Origin: Bolinopsis microptera
Lineage: Eukaryota > Ctenophora > Tentaculata > Lobata > Bolinopsidae
Length of the DNA: 60,000 nucleotides
NCBI RefSeq assembly: GCF_026151205.1
Contig: NC_087076.1
Span: forward strand, 20,145,919 to 20,205,918
Reading direction: 5' to 3'
Positions 12,401 through 23,700 of this stretch are shown here, one piece after another. Position numbers and translations under genes: made by a program. The notes under the pieces are model-generated. The model was not told where the DNA came from and did not search any database. It was given only the letters and a program-made list of their open reading frames with translations. The number at the start of each line of letters is the position of its first letter. The stretch's first letter is position 1.

Positions 12401-12542
12401 TGCTAGTAGCTGCCGGAGATACGCTCTGCCCATTTAAGAGGACAATGGTGGAAAGTTCTGGCTGAACCACTGTGGTGCCATCATGTACGGGTATGGGATG
12501 GGCGGGTGCAGTCCCGGAACAGCTCGAGTTGCGGGGTGGCAT
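9438..12542 (-). CDS. CR1-like LINE ORF2: endonuclease and reverse transcriptase
   Basis: This is an uninterrupted 1034-residue frame on the minus strand. An EEP endonuclease occupies about residues 35-262, with ITESWL (Glu about 75), GDFNYPEIDW (183-192) and SDHSLVE (251-257). A reverse transcriptase spans about 540-800. It shows YRPVSLTS, YLDFAKAFD (Asp about 639), GVPQGTVLGPILF and FADD (726-729). The order and motifs fit the CR1/L2-type superclade. The frame is complete through the catalytic motifs and may encode an active enzyme. A short upstream frame at 12434-12676 overlaps it. A related 5' fragment lies at 16762-17151. After the stop there is about 150 bp before a piece of the family-A repeat at 9291-9320. 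Confidence 0.9.
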   Translation of the reverse strand: MPPRNSSCSGTAPAHPIPVHDGTTVVQPELSTIVLLNGQSVSPAATSSSRWKLPYIQETIIEGSSCPPPFIAITESWLKSYISDAQVQIKDYQSFRSDRPERVGGGCLLYVHDQLVVTETDHYEDRSNNMVMCYVKSCNTLFATVYRPPGADTSGWKNLLDRLQAKIDAISENTTVPDIYVVGDFNYPEIDWEHGGLRSEARCHDFIEFIDRNFLTQVVNQSTREGSTLDLVLTNVPRYVAEVKVNPTSLSDHSLVEIQLGFNMTGRKKNETSKIDPNSFRAVDYHKADFVAISDCLQKVDWLKLWELCDEDLNAFLELFKLTVLQITLEFSPKKESAAEITSRKRRGNKHVYVMKRRRRKMNARIRALQEMNPSSSLIPKLKTEVSLLCYSIQEGTLEKLNKKELRAVDAIKKNPKYFFSYAKRLQKTRSTIPVLRDETGALVDDPSIKSELLQKQYQKVFSNPMSADIDECMKSQGLPQGLDSGFNELSFTRKDIIEALGELDPYSAAPDGEIPARILTACKEQLADPLTLLWQESFSSGYIPAELKTQYITPIYKKGDRTDPANYRPVSLTSHIIKTFERVIRKNLVRHLEENMMINTNQHGFRKKRSCMTQLLSHIEQIYKSLNNDEEVDVIYLDFAKAFDKVDHAVLLAKLGRYGIGGQVLRWIKEFLLNRKQTVVVEGRKSSFQPVASGVPQGTVLGPILFILYINDLLNSISYSNGFSFADDTKLIGAIRGMSSVELLQDDLNIVIEWSRVNNMELHEQKFEVVNYPLNGSKALRELPFYPETVEYTIPKGHAISPQETVRDLGVYVSSSRSWGPHIEKTVQGARKMAAWTLSAFRDRSQVVMLTLYKSMVRSKLEYCCPVWNPTKVTEIQKLETVQRSFTRKISGCRDLQYWDRLKKLKLMSLQRRRERYSIIHVWKIPNEHAPNDTGFEFKSHQRHGIKAEIPAMNKSAQLSVRTDYDNSFRVRAAQLFNVLPSELRSITLLDSFKVGLGRFMEQYPDTPPVPGYTPTNDNSMLSWRRTHSMQLS

Positions 12543-12676
12543 GGTAGCTCCGTGGGGTTCAGTTGCTGGGGAATCGGTTGGCGTTGGACCTCTTTCCCCC
12601 TCCCGATGATAATCTCGTTTCTCAGGCCATCGATTTGTTCCTGAAAACCAGCCTTCATGTTCTCGATGAGCTTCAA
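12434..12676 (-). CDS. Short upstream frame of the CR1-like LINE
   Basis: This 80-residue Pro-rich frame overlaps the start of the endonuclease-reverse transcriptase frame by about 110 bp in another reading frame. It begins with a short charged helix-like stretch and then reads PYPYMMAPQWF-type Pro/Tyr sequence. It could be the C-terminal remnant of ORF1, or the true N-terminus of ORF2 offset by a frameshift. A similar Pro/Tyr-rich lead-in precedes the endonuclease fragment at 16762, which favours a real conserved segment. Confidence 0.45.
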   Translation of the reverse strand: MKLIENMKAGFQEQIDGLRNEIIIGRGKEVQRQPIPQQLNPTELPCHPATRAVPGLHPPIPYPYMMAPQWFSQNFPPLSS

Positions 12677-12879
12677 TAAAAAAGACTCATCTTGATCAGT
12701 CTTCTTCTCTTGGTTTTCTACTCGTGGCTTGTTGATGGTTGGGGGATACGTAGTGTATCCTGACGAAGCAATGCTGAATTTGGGAAGCGCATTTCGTCTG
12801 TAGGGCTCAGTAGTATTTTCTACTCGTCTGTAAGTCTCTCGTTCTTCTTCTTTTCCGTGGCCAGGACCGTTAGTCTAAT

Positions 12880-13720
12880 TTCTCGTTAGGGTTAGGGTTT
12901 CAGCATATGCTTTTGTTAGAGATTGGGTTAGGGTTAAGGTTTGTATCAGATTAGAGGGCTATGATTTTGAATAGTCATTCAGGGCCACCAAGAGAACATG
13001 TTTAAAAGTCACGCGTGACAGTCGAGTGTAGAGTGATTAATCATCATCCAAGTCCGCACCTACCCCTCGATACACAATAATTGTGGACTCGAGGTTTCCC
13101 CCCGGTAATGCAATCTCGGAAGGCAGGCCTCCCCTTTGCAACGCCAACACACAACACGAGCTCGGAAACGGAAGCTTTTGATACTATAAGTATACAGGAG
13201 GTACGTCTCGAGAACGACTCGGACCAACAATTTTCTAAGTCAAAATTTTTTCGAAAATTACTTTTTTTTTACAATTACGGTAATGCTACTTTATTCAATT
13301 TCATTATAGTAGTAAATCTTTCAAAGTACGAAATATCTCTTTAAAAGAGCATCCTAGGCACCTTATAGATATCAAAACGCATAAAAAAGAAAACAAAAAA
13401 CATCAACCATCTTCTAACTTCTTCCACTCCTCCCTATCTAAAGCTAAAAGCTAAAAATCTAAGGTCTTCGAAATCAGTCAAATTCTTAAGTCTAATATCA
13501 AGATTCTTAAGTCTAATATCAAGATTTCATTATAAGCCAAAAAATGTTTTTTTTTGTTTTTGATTTTTTTTGGGTAAAAAAAACTAAAATCCGACAAAAA
13601 TCCGGCAAATTTTTCCAGCCGGATCCGGATTCAGCTGGATTTCCGGTCGGTCGCGGTTCCTACTGAACCAAACGATCGGATTCTCAGGTTTTCCTTCTTT
13701 GCAGGGGACTGTGGTCATTA
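12880..13720. other. No gene; short TTAGGG-like runs and a GGATCCGG-rich stretch
   Basis: Two short interstitial runs resembling the animal telomere repeat occur at 12886-12902 and 12927-12942. They are only two to three units long. Around 13605-13660 there is a CCGGATCCGG-type segment. Short open frames here look accidental. Confidence 0.5.
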
Positions 13721-13762
13721 TCACTATAGGATAGATCATGACCACTGTAATTTAGAGTAGGT
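13660..13762. repeat. Dispersed repeat shared with 32945-33048
   Basis: The stretch from CTGAACC to GTAATTTAGAG (13664-13756) closely matches 32953-33047, including the words CGGATT.TCAGGTT and ATCACTATAGGATAGATCAT. No coding sequence is visible. Confidence 0.75.
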
Positions 13763-16748
13763 AGTGCGCCATCGACAGTGAGCCGCGCGTGCCGACTGTA
13801 TAGTCAGACTCAGTGTAATAAGCGCCAAGCGCGAGCACAAAACTTTTTTTCTCCGATTTCGATAAATTTGGTACCAAAAGTTGTCTAAAAATGCGAATAA
13901 AATAAATCCATTGTGTAACAATTTTCGGAAAAAATGCTACACGGCGCTTGTTTGCCGCGCGTGCTTTTTTCGCACAAATTTTTAGTTATTGGCTTGCTCT
14001 AACCAAAGCCCTCTCGCTTGCAGTAGCGCGCGACCGCCGAAGGCAAATATATTCAACTTGTGAAACAAGCTTACCTGAGGACCCCAGGCTATTATGTTCA
14101 TTAACATAACCGAATAAAGATTTGGCGGAATGACAGGCTGAGCGCGGCCCAGTAAGAAACAAGCGCGTCACGCAGTACGCGTATACACATGGCTATGTGA
14201 AGTTATTGGCCTATAACTGTCACATTTGATTCACGATGTCAATCCTTCGCAGCTCGGTGAGGCACAGTGGTGCATCTCGCCGATCTACCGAAGGATTGAT
14301 GCATAACAACAAGACACGCGCTAAAGACGCGCATTTTCTGAGTGATGTTAACGATAGCTTTAAATTCACTGATGTCATTATTATTCAGCGTGACCGGTAA
14401 TAGTTTAAAAATCAGAAGGAGAAAACACATGTTTAAATTACTAAAAAAGGATTATCACTTTACAGGATTGAATTTAAATATAGTCATAATAGATAAGAGA
14501 GGAATTTGTTTCCCTTTGAATCAATCAAACTAGATGAATTGTTGTAAATACTTAGATCAAACTATCAATCTACAGGCTATCGTCAAACATGTTGCAAGGC
14601 GTCATCTTCAGTGACATAATAGATAAGAGTTTATTAACTATCATGCCAACTTTAGAGACGGTAACCACATTAAACTAAAGTTTTCCCAATCAAAATAAAG
14701 GGTTTATACAAAATAAAAGGTTTATGCACTAGACTGCGAGACAATTAACCTTATGCAATGCAGGTTAGTATAACTATAATATCGGACTGAGTTGAAATTT
14801 CTGAGAGCATGATACCCCAAAATAAATATATGCCTGTGTCTGGCAATAGCGTTCAGATGGCTTCCGAACTTGTGCGGATAAGATAATATAAAAAATACAA
14901 ATAAACTATAATAACAATCTGAAAATTAATGTATCAGTACAGATCTTATACTCGAAATCAGGCACTTTCAAAACATTTCTCTTAAATTATCTTTCTTAAC
15001 ACCGTTCAATTGTAACTTTAAATTAAAATATTATGATGATCCGGACGATGATAAATATTAAATTACAACTGATTATATTTATGGATTTCGGCCTGTCGAT
15101 GCTGGAAGCTGATCAGCTAATCGTTAATCGTTACCATGTGACAAGAATAGTATGATGAACCTCCCAATCAGTATCTATGTATCAAAAGAAAATATTGATC
15201 TAATTCAACTCGTCGGGAGCCCTTTTGAAACATCTCGAAGTTAGAGTGCAGAGTGCATGATTACTGATTATCAGCACGATTGGGTGAAACAAAGACGAAA
15301 CCGTGTGTTGATTAGAATTAAAAGAGGAAGATATTTAGTGATAAATTGTGCACTCTTGCATTTAAGTTTTAATTGTTAGAATTGTTCGATGTAGGGCCTT
15401 TAATTTAACCTAATACTAATGCAGTAACTTAATACTTGGTAAGTCTAGGGAAAACAGGTGCTAGTTGTCGGAAATGAAATGGAGTCTGTTCCTGATCGAA
15501 GTTACATGATGCTGATAGATTTGATGCAGCTCAGCACTCAGCAGCCACTGTCTTCAAATAGAGTGTTCCAGTTCTGCAATCTGCAGTCTCAAATGTTTTC
15601 GCCCAGCTTTTCTTTTCATCGTGGTTATAGAAGACAGACCTGAAGAAATACTAGTATAATGATAATATAGGTAACATGTCCAGAATGAGTAAAATTGTAT
15701 TATCGGCAAATTTACTTATGTGAAAACTCCCAACAGGGTGGCGCTGGCCCAGAAGTAACTGCACACAAGCAACCCTTTAATGATCACGCACGTAATTTGT
15801 GTGAAAATATGTAACTCATTTAACGAAGTCAGTGAAAAGAACCTACCTTTATTTACCAATGTCGATTTTTTGCTTGTGATGAAGTAGTCCTCGCAAATGT
15901 GAGATATGTATGTAGTTTGTTTTTAAAAGTAGGATTGTAGTCATAGTCGATGTATAGCGACGGTAGTTTACCAGCAGCTCCCTGTACAAATAGAAATGTG
16001 GTTTTTATATAATATTACTAGTTAAATTAATGAGTACAATGCAGGAATAAAAAATGTGTCTTAAATGTTTTATATTTTAAATGTGTTATAATTATATTAA
16101 CCACCTTATATTCGTATAATATGTACTCACAAACAATGATAGTCCCAACTGTTTTTAATTGCTTATAATTTAAACCTTCTTATTAAATAATTTAGATGAC
16201 TGTGTCTGATCTAAAATTGCACGAGAAATAGAGAAAATTAGGTCTCAGACAGAACTCGACCGGGATATAACCGGCGCAGCCGGAATACCGGCTGGTATTT
16301 GGCGATTTAGTACCGGTGCCGGCCGGGATTTTGGTTTTAGCCGGGATTTTTCCAAAATAAATTCAGTTTTTCTCAACGTTAATTTGAGTCCAAAATTAAC
16401 AAATCTGTGAACATTTTCCTAAAACATTTTGACGAAGTCATTGAACAATAGAGACTGGAGTCAATCTATATTTAACATAATCATGGGTGTACGAATTATG
16501 GACTTCTTTCTGACTTATGACTTAATTATTGTGACTAAGTGTCACGGCTCACGGTCTTGTGTTACCGAGGGACAAGTAAAACAGAGTTCTCCGGGTAAAG
16601 AAAGCATTAATAAATGCTATTCAGTATTCATCCTATTCAATTATTCAGGTAAGGTGATGTAAACTGTAAAGTGATAAGCTCCAACGTCAAACACCATGTT
16701 CAATTAAATAAGTTTAAGTAACCAATACCAGATCACAGGATTGTTATA
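13763..16748. other. Gene-poor AT-rich interval
   Basis: I see no supported gene. Positions 13816-13884 are a diverged inverted match to 31429-31498, sharing GATAAATTTGGTACCAAAAG. A GC-rich CCGG-containing patch at 16258-16345 contrasts with its surroundings and resembles the CCGGATCC patch near 13610. Other open frames here are short and lack motifs. Confidence 0.5.
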
Positions 16749-16761
16749 GTTACGGAGACTG

Positions 16762-17151
16762 TTGGAAACGATGCAAACCAGGATCGGACTCCTATCAGAA
16801 ATAGTCGACCACCGGTCCAGCCTCCCTCAAACTCAAATGCCCTACCACTACCCCAGACCACATCCACCTCTTCAGCCAGGAACAGCGCTCCCACTATACC
16901 ACTACCAGCAGTTCCTACCGCCTCAGAGGATACACTGCACGTGCCCGTTATTCCTCATGCCTCGTCTTAAATGTCCAGTCCATGAATCCTGTGCATCAAG
17001 TGCGAGTATATGGGAAGTGCCAAAAATCTCAGCTCTTATTCAGGAGAAATCCAAAAACCACTCGTTACCGTTTATTGCACTTACGGAAACGTGGCTCAAG
17101 TCCTACATGTCAGACAAATACAAAATGTGCATCACCTCTTTCTCCTGCTGA
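16762..17151 (+). pseudogene. CR1-like LINE 5' fragment (endonuclease N-terminus)
   Basis: The 129-residue frame starts with a Pro/Tyr-rich region and ends in an endonuclease fragment reading FIALTETWLKSYMSDK. This matches FIAITESWLKSYISDA in the LINE at 9438-12542. It stops soon after, so only the first endonuclease block remains. The fragment belongs to a short retroposon that is repeated downstream (18200-18394 carries the same reading frame). It is not functional as an endonuclease. Confidence 0.8.
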
Positions 17152-18130
17152 GCAGAACCTCCCCATTAAAAGTAAACAAATTTGCATCGCCTCCCAACGA
17201 CAATCCAGATATATTAAGCAGCAGAGACAATCATTTAAGGAGACTTCGATATCTATCAGGATCATGATTATACTGCATGAGAACTCAGCACTTCAGGATG
17301 AAACATATAATATTTGGTTTTCTCGATTTCATTCATATTTAGACAGAAGTCCGTGTAGATAATTGGTTATAGAATAATTGGATATAATTTTATGCGAAGT
17401 TGTGTCTGCGAAAATATACGTGTGAACTGGTCATCCCGCAAATGCTGAAAAAGTAGATGTTACCTATCATAAAATAACCGCTCGCACCGTACAGTGTACA
17501 CGACAGAGTTGTGACTGCGTTTACAAATTCTTTATCATATTGATGTGTTGCCATGGCAACCGAAACTCCATCGGAAGATCGGCCTGTAAGGCATAATCAT
17601 GATAATACACAGTATCAAAACATTGCCATTGATATCATAGCAACATTCCAGAGATTAGATTTTGTGTGTGTAAGAAAATGTATGTTATAGTATTATACAG
17701 TCTGCTAGAACATTCCGTTTACACATGGTGGCCGATAACAACTTGTTTAATTTATCTCCGAATTACACACAAATTTCTGAAAGTTTCGTAGACTTAAATC
17801 AATTACAGAGGGTGTGGCTATTGGCCAGCCCCTCTATTTCACTATTATGGTTGAAACTATAAGAATACAGATTATATTGTTACAGTGATTTTACAAAAGT
17901 CGAAACAGTAAACACCAATTTGTAGGATACTTTAAATCACACCAAAATTGGTCCCAGAATGCAATGAAATCTGATGGCGTCTTTTCAGTGAAAAAGAGGC
18001 CACACTCTCTGTAATTGATTAAAGTTTACGAGACCTTTAGAAAATGAGTTAGATAACTTGCAACTTAAACTAAGATAAATTGAGTATTTATACTCAATTT
18101 ATCTTAGTTGCATGAGTAATATATATATAC
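16890..18130 (+). mobile_element. Short retroposon unit, copy 1 of a tandem pair
   Basis: Positions 16890-18130 are repeated with a few substitutions at 18133-19102 plus 27901-28168. The unit contains the CR1-like endonuclease fragment, about 800 bp of non-coding sequence, and a perfect 20-bp-arm hairpin at 18068-18109. It ends in a short TA-rich tail (GAGTAATATATATATAC). Copy 2 begins immediately after this tail. A 5'-truncated second copy placed directly behind the tail of the first fits LINE-type retroposition, but an unequal tandem duplication is also possible. Confidence 0.75.
18068..18109. repeat. Perfect hairpin, 20-bp arms, 2-nt loop
   Basis: AACTAAGATAAATTGAGTAT is followed by TT and its exact reverse complement. 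It lies about 20 bp from the end of the retroposon unit. The same hairpin is present in copy 2 at about 28108-28150. It could be a 3' structure recognised by a reverse transcriptase. Confidence 0.9.
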
Positions 18131-19779
18131 TACCCACTATACCACTACCAGCAGTTCCTACCGCCTCAGAGGATACACTGCACGTGCCCGTTATTCCTCA
18201 TGCCTCGTCTTAAATGTCCAGTCCATGAATCCTGTGCATCAAGTGCGAGTATATGGGAAGTGCCAAAAATCTCAGCTCTTATTCAGGAGAAATCCAAAAA
18301 CCACTCGTTACCGTTTATTGCACTTACGGAAACGTGGCTCAAGTCCTACATGTCAGACAAATACAAAATGTGCATCACCTCTTTCTCCTGCTGAGCAGAA
18401 CCTCCCCCTTAAAAGTAAACAAATCTGCATCGCCTCCCAACGACAATCCAGATATATTAAGCAGCAGAGACAATCATTTAAGGAGACTTCGATATCTATC
18501 AGGATCATGATTTTACTGCCTGAGAACTCTGCACTTCAGGATGAAATATATAATATTTGGTTTTCTCGATTTCATTCATATTTAGACAGAAGTCCGTGTA
18601 GATAATTGGTTATAGAATAATTGGATATAATTTTATGCGAAGTTGTGTCTGCGAAAATATACGTGTGAACTGGTCATCCCGCAAATGCTGAAAAAGTAGA
18701 TGTTACCTATCATAAAATAACCGCTCGCACCGTACAGTGTACACGACAGAGTTGTGACTGCGTTTACAAATTCTTTATCATATTGATGTGTTGCCATGGC
18801 AACCGAAACTCCATCGGAAGATCGGCCTGTAAGGCATAATCATGATAATACACAGTATCAAAACATTGCCATTGATATCATAGCAACATTCCAGAGATTA
18901 GATTATGTGTGTGTAAGAGAATGTATGTTATAGTATTATACAGTCTGCTAGAACATTCCGTTTACACATGGTGGCCGATAACAACTTGTTTAATTTATCT
19001 CCGAATTACACACAAATTTCTGAAAGTTTCGTAGACTTAAATCAATTACAGAGGGTGTGGCTATTGGCCAGCCCCTCTATTTCACTATTATGGTTGAAAC
19101 TAGGGGAAGCTGGGGTTAAATGAAACACCAGGGTCAAATGAAACACGGCTATATCTCTAGTACTATTAACTTGTCATGGCTTAAAACAGGCGGGATCGAC
19201 TTCTATTGAATTACCTATTACATATACCTTTCCTAGAATATATGAGAAAAGTTGATTATAGAGTTACAATCTACTTCCTCTCCACTTCATCTTTCCCTAG
19301 AATGTTGCGCTTAACATTTGTTGCCTCTGTGCTTGAACCAATTACATTTACCGAATGTTTCTTGATTTAATCTTCAACATTAGTGATCGTATTTAAGTAT
19401 TCTAGTGGTTTTTAAGCATAGGAACATACAATTAACATGCTGTATTGAAAAACTCTCACCATATACGATTTGGTCAAATGAAACAGTACCCCTTAGGGTC
19501 AAATGAAACGTTTCATTTGACCCAAACTGCCGTTTCATTTGACCCACGTGTCTACTTTAATCAACATTATCGTCTTATAATAAGCTCAAATGTACGTAGC
19601 TGCTGCTTATCTATCGTAATAATAACATGGCACAACTTTCTCCACCGTTTTATAGCAAAATGTGGCGCTCTAAATAAGTCAAATTAAGTCAAATGCTACC
19701 TACAACGTAAACTTTAAATGTTGTGAAGTTGTAACACAATCTCCAATGAATAATTACCTACCCCATAAGCCAATAAAAG

Positions 19780-20111
19780 ATGGGAAACAAGAGGAAGCAG
19801 ACTACAAGACAGTCATGGTCAGCAGAAGCAATGAAGAGGGCTCTACACGCAGTTTCAATGAAGAAAATGACCTATGGACAGGCTGCAAACCATTTTAATG
19901 TGAACAAGACCACCCTGTGGCGACGTGTGAATGGAAAGAATAAGGTGGCTAAGGATGCTGTTAAAATGCTCGGGAATGTGCGGTCAGTGTTACCAATGGA
20001 AGTGGAGGATGAACTCTTTGAGTATTGCTGCGAAATGGAGGAGAAGTTGTTCGGCCTTACAACTGATGATGTAAGAGAACTTGCTTTTGAATTGGCAGAG
20101 AGAAATCATGT
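19780..20111 (+). pseudogene. Pogo/Tigger-like transposase, N-terminal DNA-binding part
   Basis: After a basic start, this segment reads SAEAMKRALHAVSMKKMTYG and then QAANHFNVNKTTLWRRV, a Psq-type helix-turn-helix as found in pogo, Tigger, jerky-like and CENP-B proteins. The frame then runs into the LINE 3' tail after LAERNHVF, where in-frame sequence becomes meaningless. The continuation is at 26991. Upstream of the ATG there is about 680 bp of non-coding transposon 5' region. The HTH half itself looks intact. Confidence 0.85.
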
Positions 20112-20725
20112 GTTTGTTTGTTTGTTTGGGGACTGGTTTGTAAGCCAGCCAATGTTTACGAATATAATATTAATAACTTTATTACATAATCATAAATATA
20201 TATCATAAATAGATCAAATCTGAAACACAAATTTGCACGCAGTTAATAAATTTATAAAAAAAAAGAAAATGAAAAAAAAGGTTTATTGCTAAAACAAAAT
20301 ATGGAGCACTCTGTGCTTCCAACAGCCCTTCAGACTCGCGCTAAGTTTGTTAGGGACTGATTTAGGATATCGCAGATATTGCTATGCCATGCCATTAGTT
20401 TGGATATGTAGTGTTTGTGATTGTTGAAATCGATTAATTACGGTTTGTGCTGATAGGAAAATAGTGATAGTGGGGAATGTGGCAGTGTAAATATGGACCT
20501 GGAATTTAGGATGTGTGGCTTATCCATTAATATTAGTTGCCGCTAGTCTGTGATCAGTTTGTTCTGGTTTTTTTGTGTGCAAATATATAATATTCATAGT
20601 TTATTTTTGTAATATCATATAATATATAGTACTTAATAATAACCATATGACTAATAACTGATTTACTAATTAACTAATTAACTAATTCACTAAACTGATA
20701 TAATGACCGTTGTGTCCAGTAACTT

Positions 20726-23700
20726 TCAGACACGTTGTGACCTTCTTAGACCTGGAATATTATGTAATAAGAAACTGGGCCACGTGTCATCGTCATTTTC
20801 ACTCTGCAGGTTCAAGAGCATGCGTTTTGTAGCCGATTTAAAAAGGTTTATGGAAAAAAGTGTGGGTAGGGTGCTTACATTTGCATTTACAGCATAAATT
20901 GAGAGTAAAGGTCCTTTGAAGAACATCGAAGATCTGAAATGTGTGGTGTTGTACTCGGCTAACCAGGATGCTGCGGTCACGTGATCTGAGTTTGCAGTGG
21001 GTGCATTTTCTGGGATAGTCATACAGATTTGTTGAGGGACTGAGCTGCGGAAATGTTTGATTCGGTGCATGAGAATTAGTGTGTTTTTTACAATAACACT
21101 GTGCACCGTGAGTATACCATTGTTATTGAAAAATTGTTTTGTGTGTTCTGGCAGTCGACCGTCTTTGTAAAAGTAATTAATGTGACCTGGCATTACTGCC
21201 CTGATACCCTGTTTTTGTCGTGAGAAGAGTGATTCAATGTGATTTTTTGCTGCAAACCCCCATACAATTGAACAGAAGTTTAAATGCGATTGAACAAAAC
21301 TTTGATATATCTGTAGCCTTATTTGAATCGATAGGTGACGTTTTATTTTATACATAATTCCTACATACCGCATCATTTTTGATCTAACAGCTGCTATATG
21401 CTTAGACCATGTTAGTTTATCATCCATTATAACGCCAAGGAACCGTGCTTCCCTTTTACGTTCTAATTGTGTGTCTGCAATATGAATATTTGGAGTATTA
21501 TCAGTATTTCTAACACCGAAAAGCATATAGCAGGTCTTTTTTAGATTAAGTGCAAGTCCATTACAGTCAACCCAGCGTACAAACTCGTGGGAGAATTGGT
21601 TGAATTTTTGTATAACATCGTTTGCATTTTTGCCTTTTATTATGATGTTCGCATCATCAGCGTAGAGTATAAACTTTATCATACTGTTGATATTTGGCAT
21701 ATCATTGATGTAGATTAGGAATAACAAAGGTCCCATAATACTGCCCTGCGGAACTCCGTATGTAATAGGTTTTAGAGCTGATTTAATACCATTCAAACAT
21801 ACATATTGCTGACGTGTGCTCAGGTAGGATTTAAACCATTGCAAAGCTTGCCCACGGATTCCATAGTGCTGGAGTTTGTCAATCAATACATCATGAGACA
21901 AAACGTCAAAAGCTTTACTAAAGTCGACTAGGAGTAATAGAGCAACTTCCTTTTTGGCAAGGGAATTCAGAATCGTGTGTTGAGCATCCAAAAGAGCATG
22001 CTCACAGGATCGGCCTGGCCGGAAGCCATATTGCCCTTCAAAGAGCGAGCCTTTCTTGTCAAGGAAGTCCATTACTCTATTATGCATAAGTTTTTCATAC
22101 AATTTGGAAAAGGTGCACAGCAAAGATATGGGTCGATAGTTAGTGGCGTCGGATTTGCTGCCTCCTTTGTGAATTGGTATAACTTTAGCTATTTTGAGAG
22201 ATGATGGGAAGATACCTTGACTAAATGATGTGTTAATGATTATGGACAAGACTTTACAGAAGGAGGGGCAGTCTTTTACAATTTTTAGGGGTTCAATTTT
22301 AGTGTCTTGAGTGGATTTATTCTTAAGCTTGCTAATAATTTGTTCAACTTCACTTTCGGTAGTTGGTCTTACGAACATAGACTGCGAAGCTGGGCTGCTA
22401 AGGTAATGTTTAAAACCCCCTGGATCGAATACAGTACGCGCGCTGATCGCATCTTTGATTTTTGTGGCAATGTTGGAGAAGTAAGAGTTAAAGTGCTCAG
22501 CTACATCACTGTCACTATTTATGATATTTCCGTCGGCGTTTTGGAGTTTAATTTTGTTATGAGATTTAGATTTTCTGCCAAGTAGAGTGTTGATCAGTTG
22601 CCATTGTTTCTTTGAACAATCTTTATACTTATCAAATTGTGTTTTGTAGTATTTGTCTTTTGCCTTATTGACGTGCTTGTCGCAGAATGCCTTATGCTTT
22701 TTGTAAGCCTTGTAGTTTTCCTCCGTTGGGTCCACTATTTTGGCATGGAATAATTTGTTTTTACGAGCACATGCAATTTCAAGCCAGGGTAGCATAAAAG
22801 GTTTGGGGTCCTGCCTTTCAAATTTGCGGCGCACATGATCGGTTTTCACTGGGTATGCCTCATCATAATGCTGACCGTATATTTCAATAAATTTGTTATA
22901 TTGTTCATCAGCACAATTTTCACGTGTGACTTCCTCCCACATTTCGGATCCAATTAATTCTATAAATTTAAGGTTGTTCGACTCGTTAAACATACGTTTT
23001 TCAATATTCATTCCATGGTCGACTCTGTGTCGTTTGTTTCTACTCCCTGCAATGTGGCTGTATTGCCCAAGTGAGATAGTAACAAGAGTGGCTAGATGAT
23101 CAGACAGGTCAACAGTAAGAACATTGCAGCTGTGTGTGTGTTGTACGTTATTGCTGTAAACATGATCTATAAGAGTGGCACTGTGATCAGTGATACGTGT
23201 GGGACGTGAGACTAGCTGAAAGAAACCGTATTTAGTCATAGTTTCAATCAAATTTTGACTATGTTTGTCAGTATCATAATGTGTAAGATCTACATTGAAA
23301 TCACCGACTAATATAGTATGTTTTCTCGAGTGCCTTTCCATGCCGTGTAATAGGGAGTCAATGAGTTTGTTAAAATTATCAGGATTTTTTGATGCTGGTG
23401 ACCGATATGTATTGACGATTATCTTTGTTTTGTTAAAGCCTTTGCAGTTATGGAGTTTTACCAACATGAATTCACCACTCTTGTCTGTCACATCAAAGTT
23501 TTGGGGAAAGAATTTTTCAATATTTTCAGACTCGCATACGCGCGTATTGATATAAATTGCTAAACCCCCACCACGACCAGAACTACGTATTGGATCTCGT
23601 AGCAGTGGTTCATAAAATCCCTCAAGCACTAGGTCATTAATACCATTAGGAAGCTTATCCTGCAAGAGATTAGTCTCGTTAAAACAAAGGACATCATACT

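Noticed and set aside
12886-12942. Telomere or chromosome end
   Set aside because: Only two to three TTAGGG-like units are present and unrelated sequence lies on both sides.
16890-18130. Helitron with 3' hairpin
   Set aside because: There is a hairpin near the end, but no CTRR terminus, no TC start and no AT target signature. LINE-derived content favours a retroposon.
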